Shown: positions 34,910 through 47,512 of the stretch, piece by piece
Numbering within the stretch: the stretch's first letter is position 1
How the letters are laid out: each line of letters begins with the position of its first letter
Assembly (NCBI RefSeq): GCF_037975245.1
Contig: NC_092570.1
Location: 1,617,501 to 1,681,500, forward strand
Reading direction: 5' to 3'
DNA: 64,000 bases
DNA from: Apostichopus japonicus
Taxonomy: Eukaryota; Echinodermata; Holothuroidea; Aspidochirotida; Stichopodidae
Translations under genes and position numbers: made by a program
Notes under the pieces: generated by a model
Database searches by the model: none
The model's input: the letters and a program-made list of their open reading frames with translations, nothing else
Told to the model about the DNA's origin: nothing

Positions 34910-35432
34910 ATGGGAAATAATATAACCAACTTACATTGGTGATCAGTATAATCGTTAATTTTGTGTATGTATTGCCATCGGTAGTACTAGGGCTAAAAAT
35001 TCTTAACAGAACAAATATCGAGATCATTGCCATGATACCGAATTCACTAAACCTTAAAGTTACTAACTTATTGAGTGAACTTCAAATCATCATGTACTGT
35101 CATTACAAGTCAACTAGTTTTTGTATAAAGGTTAAGTTCACTAATGGCATGGTGCGCTGTTGATGGTATCGTTCCAGCACTATAAACGTCTATCAGGCAG
35201 TATTTGTCATAAGCTACGCCCGAACGGTTCCTTTATGCCAGTGATCGAGTTGCACCAATATCTCGACTTCTGTGTTTATATGGGGCAATAATACCCGTCA
35301 TATCTTAGGTTACAAAGAACAGTTTTTGAATTCAGTTCATTAAAGGTTTTTCTAAATTAAGTTTCTTTCTCTCAATTTGTTACTCCAGATTATGATATTC
35401 AGAAACACTGATCTTAATATTTTGCTTTACAG
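34910..35432 (+). other. Intron 1 remnant of copy 6
   Basis: Starts abruptly within intron 1 sequence. No TATA region, exon 1 or splice donor precedes it. The acceptor TTTGCTTTACAG at 35421-35432 is kept. Confidence 0.65.
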
Positions 35433-35452
35433 CTCAAATTTCCGAGACAAAA

Positions 35453-37714
35453 ATGGCATGCCCATCGCCTTGGAAAGACATCGCAGATACATTCTTCGAA
35501 TGTTCAATTTGTTTGGATCTGTTTAAAGAACCGAAACTATTACCATGTCTGCATAGATTCTGTAAGCAATGTCTGGAACCTATATTAGTAGGACAGGCTG
35601 GGACATTTGAATGTCCTCTTTGTAAAAATGTCTGTAAAATACCAAACGATAGAATCGATGGATTCAAGACTGACTTCCATATGAAAAGTATGCTGCAGTT
35701 TATTCAGCTACAGAAAACATTTGAAAACAAAGAAGAGAGAGAATGTATTGGTTGTGAAGTGAAGTTAAAGGTTACAGCGTACTGTTTTATATGTAAAGGA
35801 TTTCTTTGTGTTCAGTGTTATCAATTTCATTTGACCAAGAAGATGTTTGTCACACATCAGAAACACTTATTAGCTCTGAATGATCTTGAGGGGAAAAGTC
35901 TCACACAAGAAACACTTGCATCATTGATGGAAGCTCCTAGGTGCCATATTCACCCGGAACACATGGCTCAGTTGTGTTGTTGTACATGCGGAAACCTCCC
36001 AGTTTGTGTGACATGTACGTATGATGAACACAAAGGTCATGAACTTCGTGACGTCAGGAAAGTGGCGAACGCCGAAAGGGAACACTTGAAGGAGATATTG
36101 GAAGAACTTGTAAAACGTAAAGATACTGTATTCAACATTGCTGATAAAATCAAAAGGGTGAATATTGACGTTCTGTCCATTGTCGCTGAAACTAAAGCAA
36201 AATGGAAAACACAGTACGAAGATCAGACCAGGAAGTTACAGAATGAGAAAGAAAGAGAAAAGAGAGAATTCAACAGATTCAAAACAGTTCTTGAAGAAAG
36301 TACTCGACACATAATGAAAGAATTAGAAACAGAAATGGAAGAGAAAATTAGAAAAATAAGAGACGAGTACGACAGAATGATTGAAATCAAAATTAGGGAA
36401 TCAAAAGAGAAAGAGGACACCAAAAGAAATGAAATCGAAAACAGAGAATTAAAGATTGACGAAACAATTAACCGACTTGATGCAGTAATGAATGAGAGAA
36501 ATAAAACAATAGACGAACAACAGCAACGCAAGCTTAGAAAAACACAAAACTTATCAGATCTCTGTAATCAATGGGTCAATAAATTTGAAAATGTGTCTAT
36601 TATATCTTCGAGTGTCCTTGAATCATATAACCACTAGACAGACGCACAGTGTATTCCTGATATAAGAGCAGCGAGTGAACCTCTTGTTGAGGATATAATG
36701 AAAGATTTCCCTGAAATAGAATCTTTATCTGATATAACAAGGGATGATTTACCAATATTGTGTATTGATAGAGTACATATATCGGATAATATAGAATCTG
36801 TTGTTGATATTGATGTGATTAAAGCTCATGGTTTTTTTTTTAATGGTATAACAAGTACCGGATCTGGTTACATCGTCATCTCTGGGTCATTATCATCAGA
36901 CCAATCATTTATCACTGTCATAAACAGACGAGGACGTCAGATTCGTCATAACAAGATAGATAAAGGCAAAGGGAGCCCTTATTTCCCCAGTCGTCACTGT
37001 GCTGCTTTATCACGTGATAAGATAGCTTCGGTTTGTGAATCCAATCAGGTTGGTGTTTATAATATTCAAGATGGGTCCTTTACTCAAAATAACATCACGT
37101 CCCTCTTTGATGACATCGAAACGGTGGATAGGAAGTATGCGACTTGTGTAACTACTGATCCTAAACGTGGCCACATCATTGTAGGTACACGAAATACTGG
37201 ATTGCTATTCATATTTGATGAAGAATTGAATTTCATTCGAGCTCTGAAGCTGCCAGAGGTTATAAAATGGCCAAGAGATATCCTTTATTATGAAGGCGTT
37301 CTGCTGATATGCGATTCAGAGAGTAGATGTGCATACGCTCTAACCATGGATACATCTAAAACAGAGGCAGAGTTACTATACGAGCTTCCGAAACCAGATA
37401 TTGACGGACTGACTTGGTCTCCTTCGAGTATATGTAAAGACAGGGCAGGTTTTGTATACATCTTGTGGTTACATATAAAGTTTCTTTCTAGAAAAAGTAT
37501 CATCACACAGTACAGTCAAGATGGTCAGCAGTTGTTGACAACCAAACGGACAGAAGATAGAGCAGGGTGTATGACAAAATTGATGACAGAGGAGGGAGAG
37601 AAGCTACTTCTAGCTACATCATGGTCAGGAAAGATGTTTTGTTATGGTCTGGTGAGTATATCTCAGTGTTTCTTATTTCAATATTACTATATATTACAGG
37701 ACACTCTGATGTGA
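35453..37714 (+). pseudogene. Copy 6 of the TRIM-like gene: exon 2 cassette with one nonsense codon
   Basis: RING, B-boxes and coiled coil are complete, but the family's TGG (Asn-His-Trp-Thr) is TAG at 36635-36637, ending the frame after 394 codons. The propeller frame is open again downstream (from Met at 36698). Loop types are KGKGSPYFPS and LHIKFLSRKSI, with a divergent KAHGFFFN segment. Both flanks are deleted: no promoter or exon 1 upstream, and no exon 3 or polyadenylation signal downstream (the jump into spacer sequence is near 37752). The unspliced stop shared by the others is changed to CAA, while the GTGAGT donor at 37652 is kept, which supports that tail being intronic in the family. 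Likely not expressed; it could still donate sequence by gene conversion. Confidence 0.82.
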
Positions 37715-37752
37715 TGACTTTGAAAGGGAACATTAAACTGGGACAATATCAT

Positions 37753-38359
37753 TATGTACGATTTAGGCAGTGTAATCGAGTAATATCAATATTTTCATAC
37801 ATCAATATGCAGCTTAAGCCAAGATAAATAATTGGGAAAATCTCCGAAGCCGCGCGAATCGAAGAAGCGGTTCATAGAAAGAGTGAGGTACTATATAGGC
37901 TTAGGACTCGTGCACACCTTTATAGCTACTGTATATGGTATATGTTTAGAAATAGAGGATTCCTAATGTAGCAGAAGCCAAGCTATCGTCGTAGGTATTT
38001 TTGAAAATGGTTTATTTTTAATTGTTTGAGACACTACAGTAGCCAAGCTGCATGTTTATGATTCTCCGACATTTTTAACTTTGTTCAACACTTACTTTTG
38101 GTGGAAAAATGTTTAAAGTTCACACTGCATAGACACATAATTATTCAATGTGCGAGTACGTAACACCATATATCTCCCTAAGTGCCTAATCTGTAGTTCA
38201 TAGAAAGTATAAATGTTGTAGATCTGTACCATGGAGGCTTGAACAACAGTCATAGTGGCTAGTGAATTTTTCGTTTTGGCGAGAAGAGTTGTAGTCACAT
38301 TCGCCAAATAATTAGTACTTTAAAAAACATTTCAGTATCGAGGCCTGACAAAACTTTAA
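37753..38359. other. Shortened spacer after copy 6
   Basis: Only the second spacer half remains. The minus-strand frame at 38113-38307 is open. Exon 3 and the minisatellite that should precede it are missing. Confidence 0.65.
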
Positions 38360-38605
38360 AACATGATTTCTCATAATATAAATCATGGATAATGTTCATA
38401 CATGGTATATGGATTTGGCATATTGAGTACAAGAAGCTTGTTGCCTGTGAGGTCAAATCTCAATTGCGGTCACCAGACGTCAAACTTTGAAAACCATATT
38501 ACATGATATCTAACGATGGGAATCTTGGATACTTCTCATACTTAGCGTGTGGATGCATCACATTGAGTACAAGACCACTATTGGTTTTGGTGGAGGTGTG
38601 TATTG
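38360..38605. repeat. Two diverged minisatellite units
   Basis: Equivalent to 8277-8515. Confidence 0.55.
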
Positions 38606-38762
38606 CCACGTACAGTAGACTGATCTGTGTTTGCCTTGCCATAGTGTAATTGTTCATCAAAGAAGTGGTTCGGACTATGTATATTGTGATAGCTATTTAT
38701 GGTTAACAAGTAGAAGTCTAGTGCAATGAAGTCATCGTAACCTCAATGCATTTTGCATTCCG

Positions 38763-38796
38763 GTTATTATTATTATTTTTATAATAATTATAATAA

Positions 38797-38831
<35 letters not shown>

Positions 38832-39435
38832 CTCTGCTTATCAATTACCTTACTGTTACATTTATGTAGTAGTATAGACAATCTGTGATGTTTTTTGCTG
38901 TTTTATTCCTCACTGTGCTTTGTTTTACTTGTGTGTGGGTGTTTATTTGCGTACATGTGTGTTTGTATGCATGTGTGTCTCTGTATTTGTACGTTTTGTA
39001 TGTGTGTGTGTGGGTATTTGTATGTGTATGTATATGTACTTGTTTTGGGCGTATGTATGCGTGAGTTTTGTATTCACTGAAGGTTTGTTTTTCTGGATGT
39101 GTATACATATATTCGGTATAAGAAGAGAAGAAGAAATACTCAATTCAGAATCAATTTTCGCATCATGTAAATAATTCCTTTGTATCATTCAGATGACATA
39201 CCTATGTTGTTATCAGAACTCTAATTATAATCGATGTACCATATACATGTTTACTAATCGTGAATAAATGAGATGGAAAAAAAATTATTTTTGTTAATTT
39301 ATTTTTAATATTATTTTTTATCATGATTATTATTTTTATTTATATGATTATTATTATATATATTTATTATTATTATTATTATTATAAGTAGTAGTAGTAT
39401 TATTATTATTATTATTATTGTTATTATTATTAGTA
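38763..39435. repeat. ATT microsatellites flanking GT-rich tract (before copy 7)
   Basis: ATT runs at 38763-38829 and 39283-39435, with the GT-rich tract at 38927-39075. Confidence 0.85.
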
Positions 39436-39837
39436 TTGAATTGTGTGTAAAGTTTGGGCACGTGTACGCATGGAATGTAGAAATATGGCTCTGCACTAAT
39501 GCACCATTAAACAAGTTACGGGAGGGTGTAAGGTAATTGCTCAATACATTGACACCCAAATCAGCAACAGGGAATTTCCATTATTATCGCGTGGTTTTGG
39601 ACTTGCATAGGTACTTTGCGTCCCGTCTGTTGTATTTTCAACAACTGGATAAAGTAGGATTCAAGTAATTCTGATATTTCAACTTGAATTACAATAAGTC
39701 GTCAATACTCCATCGACTAAAAGCAAATAGCACAAGGTTAGTAACTATTCTGTTCTGCGATTGGTCTCTGTGTTCAATGTATGAAGGAAGGTGCACGGCC
39801 ATTTTAACCCGGAAGTACTGAATGGGGCATGATTGGT

Positions 39838-40188
39838 TATAAAACTGAAGTACAGTGGATAATAACGGTATTAACAACGAGCTTTTCTGCTCGTAGCAAG
39901 TACATGGCATTAAGGACTTGTTAAGGACTTTAGTAATGGTAGTTTTCGCAATGTTTACTTTTGATATAATATACCAACCACATCAGTTCTGCGTGGGTGT
40001 TCTCGTGATATCAAAGTCTAAACTCCATTGTATAAGTTCTGTGCGTTATATCCATTGTACATATACGTACAACGTACTGCGTATATTCTCATGTATTACC
40101 TTCTTGGTCCGTTTCGTAACAACTTAAGAAAGATAAAATCCAGCTAGGCTGATACAAGACTAAGGGAAAAGGTAAACATTAAAATAAG
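39838..40188 (+). promoter_or_regulatory. Promoter and 5' UTR exon 1 of copy 7
   Basis: TATAAAA at 39838-39844; 69-codon upstream ORF at 39918-40127; donor AAG before GTAAGT at 40189; acceptor ends at 40788 (600-bp intron). Confidence 0.65.
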
Positions 40189-40808
40189 GTAAGTCTTGAA
40201 ATGTAAAACGGTGATAATTTCAAACATGTTACCTTAGTTCATCTGTACTTTGTTATATCATTAAGTGGGAAATAATATAACCAACTTACATTGGTGATTA
40301 GTATCATCGTTAAGCTTGTATATCAATTGCCATCGGTAGTGCTAGGGCTCAAAAAGTCCTAACAGAACAGATATCGAGATCATTGCCATGATACCGAATT
40401 CATTAAACCCCAGAGTTACTGACTGTTTGAGTAAACTTCAAATCATCATGTATTGTCATTTCAGGTCAACTAGTTCTTGTATCAAGGTAAAGTTCACTAA
40501 GGGCATGGTGTGCTGTTGGTGGTATCGTTCCAGCACTATAAACGTCTATCAGGTAGTATTTGTCATCAGCTACGCCCGAACGGTTCCATTATGCCAGTGA
40601 TCGAGTTGCACCAATATCTCGACTTCTGTGTTTATATGGGGCAATAATACCCGTCATATCTTAGGTTACAAAGAACAGTTCTTGAATTCAGTTCATTAAA
40701 GGTCTTTCTAAATTAATTTTCTTACCCTCAATTTGTTACTCCAGATTATGATATTCATAAACACTGATCTTAATAACTTGCTTTACAGCTCAAATTTCCG
40801 AGACAAAA

Positions 40809-43037
40809 ATGGCCTGCCCGTCGCCTTGGAAAGACATGGCAGATGCATTCTTCGAATGTTCAATTTGTTTGGATCTGTTTAAAGAACCGAAACTATTACC
40901 ATGTCTGCATAGATTCTGTAAACAATGTCTGGAACCTATATTAGAAGGACAGGCTGGAACATTTGAATGTCCTCTTTGTAAAGATGTCTGTAAAATACCA
41001 AACGATAGAATCGATGGATTCAAGACTGACTTCCATATGAAAAGTATGCTGCAGTTTGTTCAGCTACAGAAAACATTTGAAAACAATGAAGAGAGAGAAT
41101 GTATTGGCTGTGAAGAGAAGTTAAAGGTTACAGCGTACTGTTTTATATGTAAAGAATTTCTTTGTGTTCAGTGTTATCAATTTCATTTGACCAAGAAGAT
41201 ATTTGTCAAACATCAGAAACACGTATTAGCTCTGAATGATCTTGAGGGCAAAAGTCTCACACAAGAAAAACTTGCATCATTGATGGAAGTTCCTAGGTGC
41301 CATATTCACCCGGAACACATGGCTCAGTTGTGTTGTTGTACATGCGGAAACCTCCCAGTTTGTGTGACATGTACGTATGATGAACACAAAGGTCATGAAC
41401 TTCGTGACGTCAGGAAAGTGGCGAACGACGAAAGGGAACACTTGAAGGAGATATTGGAAGAACTTGTAAAACGTAAAGATACTGTATTCAACATTGTTGA
41501 TAAAATCAAAAGAGTTAATAATGATGTTCTGTCCATTGTCGCTGAAACTAAAGTAAAATGGAAAACACAGTACGAAGATCAGACCAGGAAGTTACGGAAT
41601 AAGAAAGAGGAAGAAAATAGAGAATTCGACAGATTCAAAACAGTTCTTGAAGAAAGTACTCGACACAAAATAAGAGAATTAGAAACAGAAATGGAAGAGA
41701 AAATTAGAAAAATAAGAGACGAGTACGACAGAATGATTAAAATTAAAATTAGGCAATCAAAAAAGAAAGAGGACACCAAAAGAAATGAAATCGAAAACAG
41801 AGAATTAAAGATTGACGAAACAATTAATCGACTTGATGCGGTAATGAATGAGAGAAATAAAACAATAGAAGAACAACAGCAACGCAAGCTGAGAGAAACA
41901 CAAAACTTATCAGATCTCTGTAATCAATGGGTCAATAAATTTGAAAATGTGTCTACTATATCTTCGAGTGTCCTTGAATCATATAACCACTGGACAGACA
42001 CACAGTGTATTCCTGATATAAGAGCAGCGATTGAACCTCTGGTTGAGGATATAATGAAAGATTTTCCTGAAATAGAATCTTTATCTGATATAACAATGGA
42101 TGATTTACCAATATTGTGTATTGATAGCGTACATATATCGGATAATGTAGAATCTGTTGTTGATGTTGATGTGATCAAAGCTAAATGGTTTTGGTTAACT
42201 GGTATAACAAGTACTGGCTCTGGTAACATCGTCATCTCTGGGTCATTATTATTAGACCAATCATTTATCACAGTCATAAACAGACAAGGACATCAGATTA
42301 GTCATAACAAGATAGATTGCAAACGGGGGTCTGGTTTTCCCTTTCGTTACTGTGCTGCTTTATCACGTGATAAGATAGCTTCGGTTTGTGAATCAAATCA
42401 GGTTGGTGTTTACAATATTCAAGATGGGTCCTTTACTCAAAATAACATCACGTCCCTCTTTGATGACATCAATACGGTGGATTCGAAGAATGCGACTTGT
42501 ATAACTACTGATACTTTACGTGGCCACATCATTGTAGGTACATCACGAAATTCTGGATTGCTATTTATATTTGATGAAGAATTTAATTTCATTCGAGCTC
42601 TGAAGCTGCCAGAGGTTATAAAATGGTCAAGAGATATCCTTTATCATAAAGGCATTCTGCTGATATGCGATGAAGAGAGTAGATGTGCATACGCTGTAAC
42701 CCTGGATACATCTAAAACAGAAGCAGAGTTACTATACGAGCTTCCGAAACCAGATATTGACGGACTGACTTGGTATCCTTCGAGTATATGTAAAGACAGG
42801 GCAGGTTTTGTATACATCTTGTGGTCAGATAGACAGTTAGGTAGTGGAAACGATATGATCACACAGTACAGTCAAGATGGTCAGCAGTTGTTGACAACCA
42901 AACGGACAGAAGATAGAGTAGGGTGTATGACAACATTGATGACAGAGGAGGGAGAGAAGCTACTTGTAGCTACATCATATGCAGGAAAGATGTTTTGTTA
43001 TGGTCTGGTGAGTATATCTCAGTGTTTCTTATTTTAA
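40809..43037 (+). CDS. TRIM-like RING/B-box/coiled-coil/beta-propeller protein, copy 7
   Basis: The open frame has 742 codons, with complete RING (C17 to C57), B-boxes and coiled coil. The last variable loop is SDRQLGSGNDM, almost the copy 1 type, but the first loop is the different CKRGSGFPF and the strand before it reads SLLLDQSF. So this copy combines loop types found separately elsewhere. The exon 2 donor is at 43017/43018 and the acceptor ends at 43597 (GCAACAG), so splicing would end the protein with Met-Pro-Glu at 43609. Promoter, exon 1, exon 3 and AATAAA are all present, making it a strong candidate for an expressed gene. Confidence 0.87.
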   Translation: MACPSPWKDMADAFFECSICLDLFKEPKLLPCLHRFCKQCLEPILEGQAGTFECPLCKDVCKIPNDRIDGFKTDFHMKSMLQFVQLQKTFENNEERECIGCEEKLKVTAYCFICKEFLCVQCYQFHLTKKIFVKHQKHVLALNDLEGKSLTQEKLASLMEVPRCHIHPEHMAQLCCCTCGNLPVCVTCTYDEHKGHELRDVRKVANDEREHLKEILEELVKRKDTVFNIVDKIKRVNNDVLSIVAETKVKWKTQYEDQTRKLRNKKEEENREFDRFKTVLEESTRHKIRELETEMEEKIRKIRDEYDRMIKIKIRQSKKKEDTKRNEIENRELKIDETINRLDAVMNERNKTIEEQQQRKLRETQNLSDLCNQWVNKFENVSTISSSVLESYNHWTDTQCIPDIRAAIEPLVEDIMKDFPEIESLSDITMDDLPILCIDSVHISDNVESVVDVDVIKAKWFWLTGITSTGSGNIVISGSLLLDQSFITVINRQGHQISHNKIDCKRGSGFPFRYCAALSRDKIASVCESNQVGVYNIQDGSFTQNNITSLFDDINTVDSKNATCITTDTLRGHIIVGTSRNSGLLFIFDEEFNFIRALKLPEVIKWSRDILYHKGILLICDEESRCAYAVTLDTSKTEAELLYELPKPDIDGLTWYPSSICKDRAGFVYILWSDRQLGSGNDMITQYSQDGQQLLTTKRTEDRVGCMTTLMTEEGEKLLVATSYAGKMFCYGLVSISQCFLF

Positions 43038-43597
43038 TATTACTATATATTACAGGATACTCTGATGTAACGACATTGAAAGGGAACATTAAACTGGGAC
43101 AATATCACCAAGAATATTATCTTCATGTATTGACTTTATGTATGACCAAATAGTGTGATATATTAATAACTTTAAAGATTGTTTTCGATTGACTTTAGCT
43201 CAAGTAATAGTAGAAGTTATTTCCCAAAACCCATGTACATGAAACTAAAGTGCACAACTTGTTCACTATTTCCTATACGGAATCGTAAAAGAATTCTTAC
43301 GAGATCATGGTATTGTTGTTGACAAGACATCGCAATGTCTACTGAAGTTGATGTAAAAGAAATAAAACAACAACAAAAACAGAAATGTGAACAGAATATA
43401 GGCAAAAAGGAAAGAAGAAAAGAAAAGACAAGAAAAGAAAAGAACAGAACAGAACAGAAAAGATGGGATTTGTTTGCTGAAAAACGTAACACAAACAATC
43501 TACATCTAACATGACTTGTGTTAGCATTCTAAATGTACTTCAAACGTATAGAGAACTGGATCAACGTTTGTAACTTTATAAATGTTCTTTGCAACAG

Positions 43598-43981
43598 ATG
43601 CCAGAATAAATTCAACCGCGAAAACATACATGAAAGAAACGAATATCCAGAGCATACACCACACTGAATCGAATATCAAGGGCAGCCGATGAGGAGAGAA
43701 TAATCAATATTTGCAGAAACGACTAGAAACTTTAAGATGGAACGGATTAATTATCTTTATCTTATGAAATGAAGATACAGTTCCTGATGATTATCAACAG
43801 CCCCGACGAACAATAGTAAAAGAAATAAGTCTGTTTATGTAAGATGGTGGTGATATTGTGATTTTCTGATGTCATAATTCCACTATAACCGATGTGTGGT
43901 GTCACAATACCACCAAAAAGTGACGTCTTTCATGTTATTTTATTTTTATTTATTAAATAAATGTATATGTAAATATAAAGA
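43598..43981 (+). other. Exon 3 and 3' UTR of copy 7
   Basis: ATGCCAGAATAA follows the acceptor; AATAAA at 43956-43961. Confidence 0.6.
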
Positions 43982-44130
43982 CTGTAGTACTCGCGTCGGA
44001 GATCAAATTCCATGAAACTTAAAAATTCTCTCCAAGATGGTAAAATGAATTTATTGAAAGTAACACAACTATTGATTCTATTGCAAGACCATGTTTAGTT
44101 TGTGTGTGTGCGTGTGACGCCTTGCTTGTA

Positions 44131-44393
44131 AACACGATATCTCAAGAAGTGAAGCTTGGACAATCTCAAATTTCGTGTGTAGGAGAACCTCATTTAGGAG
44201 TTAGAGCCAGTTATTTTTGGTGGAGGTCATATGTCACTTGAGGTCACCAGGGGTCAAATTATAAAACCTTGTAAACACGATATCCCAAGAAAGAAGATTT
44301 GACCAATATCATATTTCGTGTGTAGGAGTATCACATTCAATAGAATAAGCCTATTGGTTGTTGCGAACGTCAAAGATCATTTGGGGTCATTAT
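44131..44393. repeat. Minisatellite downstream of copy 7, left part
   Basis: About two units, cut by a transposon at 44394. The block resumes at 46292. Confidence 0.75.
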
Positions 44394-44980
44394 CAGTGGC
44401 GGAGAAACAGGGGGGTTGGGGTTTTTTAACCCCCCCCCCCCACTTTTTGAAGAGGGGGGTTGGCCTACACAATCAACCCCCCCTAGTTTTAGCCAGTAAT
44501 GTTCTGTTATAGCCTATGTTATGTGCTCCAAATGGTATAATAAATCAAATTATTGAATTTGAAATTGTTAAAGTCATTTCAACCTATTACCTGGTAGGCT
44601 ACATCAACAATTAACGACCGAAAACCGAGTTAGAATTGACCCACACATTATTTCTAGCCCCTTTCCCCCACCTTGCGCACTGGAACTTGTAGCTCATAGC
44701 GCTAACTTTACCCCACAACAGACATACACAAAATAACGTTTTGTTGCTGTTGAATAGCTTTGGAACTGTATACACTTGCCAACCTCAACGAGGTGAAGGA
44801 AGGAAAAGAAAAAGAAGAAAGAGAGAAAAGGAGAAAAGGATGAAGTAGAAAATACGGCAAGAAAATGGGAAGAGAAAGAGGAACAGTGACAAAATTATTC
44901 GAATTTGTAAAGCAAACAGCAGATATCACATCATATCAGTGAGCATGAAAATGGCGTTCCACGATAAACAGCCTCCAAAC

Positions 44981-45538
44981 CATGGGCGCAGATCCTGGTG
45001 AAGACAGCGGGACGCGTCCCCACCAACTTTTTCAGTAGTGGGGACATGATATACCGTGTCCCCACCAATTTGTCTTGACCAATAGCTGCATTTCAAGTTC
45101 CCCTATATTGAACTTTGGCGCAGTTTGATCCAGCATTGTGCAAATGACATGCAGCAGTTCTCATTTTATTGTATTTTATCCACAGTTGTTAAATATAGGA
45201 CGGAAATCGCATTTGCGGCAGTCTATATTTGTTTTCTGGGAGAGGACCCCAGACCCATCGTATATACAAAAGTCTACTTGGATTATTTGTCCCCTGATTT
45301 TCTTTCTGCAGACGCCCATGTATTTCTCCAAACTAAATTTCTAAGCCATGAGATCTAAAACTTAAGGAGGTTTAGGAGCATCATTAGGTCTGGGAAGTGT
45401 TATTTCCGGCGATCTGGGAGGTATATTTGCCCCAAAAAATCGTACGCTACGCGCGAACCCATGGTCGCGCTCCGCTTAGATAGTATCAGAGAGCATACAC
45501 GCGTCCCCTCCATTATCCAAGACTGATCTGCGCCCATG
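44981..45538. mobile_element. Nested hAT-like MITE, 558 bp
   Basis: The 14-base inverted ends CATGGGCGCAGATC and GATCTGCGCCCATG are perfect. The flanks CTCCAAAC (44973-44980) and CTCAAAAC (45539-45546) differ by one base. The related empty site near 47920 reads CAGCCTCAAAAACTGTC, which confirms insertion into the larger element. It contains one copy of the roughly 95-bp module also found at 45951, 46109 and 47319. Confidence 0.85.
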
Positions 45539-45950
45539 CTCAAAACTGTCGATGTGTGTAGTGTTCGGTTTTGGAAATATCTGGTATATTTTTATTTCCT
45601 TCAACGAAATTTTTTAATTGCCGTCTGAATTTTCGAAAATTCCCTAACCAACATTCTTCATCATACTACATCATACTCGTGCAATTTTGACCCGTCTGTT
45701 AGGGTTTGAAGGAGGTTTTTCTATATCGGTTGTCCATAGATGATATTTTGTGCAACATTATGGGTATGTTTTGAAGTGAATTCCGCGATGAAGAATCACC
45801 TACAAAAGCAATGATCCACAGGATATGTGATGAAGTCGAACATGATGTGTGACTGGTGACAATCTTCAAAAAGGTTATAGATAAGAAAAATGTATTTGGG
45901 AAATACTTGGTTCTCAGGCAAAAGTGTACATATGGTTGGTCAGTTTCAAG

Positions 45951-46206
45951 CCCGAGAAGTGCCATTTCCGGTGATCTGGGGGTACCAAAACCAGAAATTT
46001 GCTTGTACGCTGCGCGCCAACCAATGGTGGCGCTCCGCTTAGATAGTAATGCGCGCCCCCGGGTTAGAAAATCCTGCATACGCCCCTGGTTAAATGCAGC
46101 TTTTCAGGGCCTGGGCAGTGCCATTTACTGCAATCTGGGAGGCAATATTTGCCAAAAGATTCTTGTGCACTTCGCGCCAACTTATGGTGGCGCTCCACTT
46201 AGATAG
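45951..46206. repeat. Two copies of a ~95-bp module
   Basis: Both copies (about 45951-46047 and 46109-46206) run from an AAGTGCCATTT-like start through ATCTGGG to GGCGCTCC.CTTAGATAG. Others lie at about 45395-45483 and 47319-47418, with truncated ones at 48902-48965 and 58000-58063. Confidence 0.7.
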
Positions 46207-46291
46207 TGAGCCAGCAGTTATGACTTTTTATTTCATCAATGGCCTGCAACCCCCCCACTTGTGACAAGAAATCTCCGCCACTGGTCATTAT

Positions 46292-46602
46292 GAGTCAATT
46301 AGTGAAACCCTGTAAACACAATATCTCAAGAAGAAAAGCTTGTACCAATCTCATATATAGTGTGAATGAGTAACACATTGATTAGAAGCAGTCTATTGTT
46401 TAGAGTGGCGGTCAAAGATCGTTTGGGTTCACTAGGGGTACAATTGTGAAAACCCGGGTAAACACGATATCTGAAGAAGGGGAGCTGGGACCAATCACAT
46501 ATATCGTGTGAAGTACAACATTGATCAGAAGAAGCCAATTAGTTTTGTGGCGGTCAAAGGAAATTTGGAGTCACCAGAGGTCAAATTGTTGAAACCGTGT
46601 CT
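46292..46602. repeat. Minisatellite downstream of copy 7, right part
   Basis: Continues the block cut by the hAT-like element; about two further units. Confidence 0.75.
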
Positions 46603-46778
46603 CATAATCTACCGTATCTCCAACCGACCAGCCTATTAGATAACATATGCGTTACGCCTCATCATAAAAGAGGTTGTTTGTAATTGAAAAATAGCTAATG
46701 AGAAAGTCGAACCAATCGCCATTCACTTAACCAGGTGCGTATCCAGGGGGGGCGTTGGGGGCGCGCGGCCCCCGGGTA

Positions 46779-46905
46779 AGGAAAAGAGGAGAGAAAAAAA
46801 AGAGAAGAAAAAAGGGAAAAGGAGGGGGGAAAAAGAAAAGGAGGAGAGGAAGGAAGGGAAAAGAAAAAGAAAAAAGAGAGAAAAAGGAAAAAAGGAGGGA
46901 GTAGA
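46779..46905. repeat. Long A/G-only tract
   Basis: Over 100 bases almost wholly purine on the + strand. Such tracts can form triplex-like structures. A related one lies at about 44797-44890. Confidence 0.7.
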
Positions 46906-47512
46906 AGATAGCCAAGACCTCGGGAAGAGAAAGAGGAACAGTCATAGTTAAAGCGCTGATCCCTATAATATACACAGGGTAGCCAGTGACAGATCAAGGA
47001 TTACGGAGGGGGTGTGCTCCACACCCTACCCCTTACACCGACAACTCCATTTTTGACGTTTCCATTTTCCTCTCTCACTAATGTATCTATATAAATACTA
47101 TATAAAGTATATCATAACGCGTGTGTGTGTATGGACGCCTTAAACAATTGTACAATTGTGCTATATGGAACCAACTGTGGCTGGTCTTGAACTCGACCGA
47201 GTCGTCGGGGTACATGACGCATTTCGGGAAGGGGGCGACCGCCCCCCCCCTGAGCAAATTTTCTTTATGACATCGCTAGTAATTTCAAAATAGACAATGC
47301 TTAGATGCAACTTACAAGGCCTGGGAAGTGTCATTTCCAGCGATCTGGGAGGCATTTTCGGCCAATTTTTTTCTTGTACGCTTCGCGCCAACCCATGGTG
47401 ACGCTTCGCTTAGATAGTTTGCCTACAGGCTTCGCCCCTCCCTGGCAATTACTCGCTACACGCCTGTTCGAATTTGTAAAGCAAAGAGCAGATATAACAT
47501 CATATCAGTGAG

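Larger units (their letters stand above)
44394..46283. mobile_element. Non-autonomous hAT-like DNA transposon, 1890 bp
   Basis: Perfect 12-base terminal inverted repeats, CAGTGGCGGAGA at 44394-44405 and TCTCCGCCACTG at 46272-46283, are flanked by the 8-base duplication GTCATTAT (44386-44393 and 46284-46291). The terminal CAG...CTG and 8-bp duplication are hAT features. Inside are G- and C-runs near the left end, a purine-rich tract (about 44797-44890), and a smaller element at 44981-45538. The longest internal frame (126 codons, minus strand, 45699-46079) has no recognisable transposase motif, so the element must have moved with a transposase supplied elsewhere. Confidence 0.88.

Noticed and set aside
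45699-46079. 126-codon minus-strand frame inside the hAT-like element as transposase
   Set aside because: No zinc-finger, catalytic or dimerisation motif of hAT transposases is visible, and it overlaps the 95-bp modules.
47161-47391. Short frames over the GC-rich part of the transposon block as host genes
   Set aside because: They overlap transposon modules and G/C runs and have no recognisable domain.
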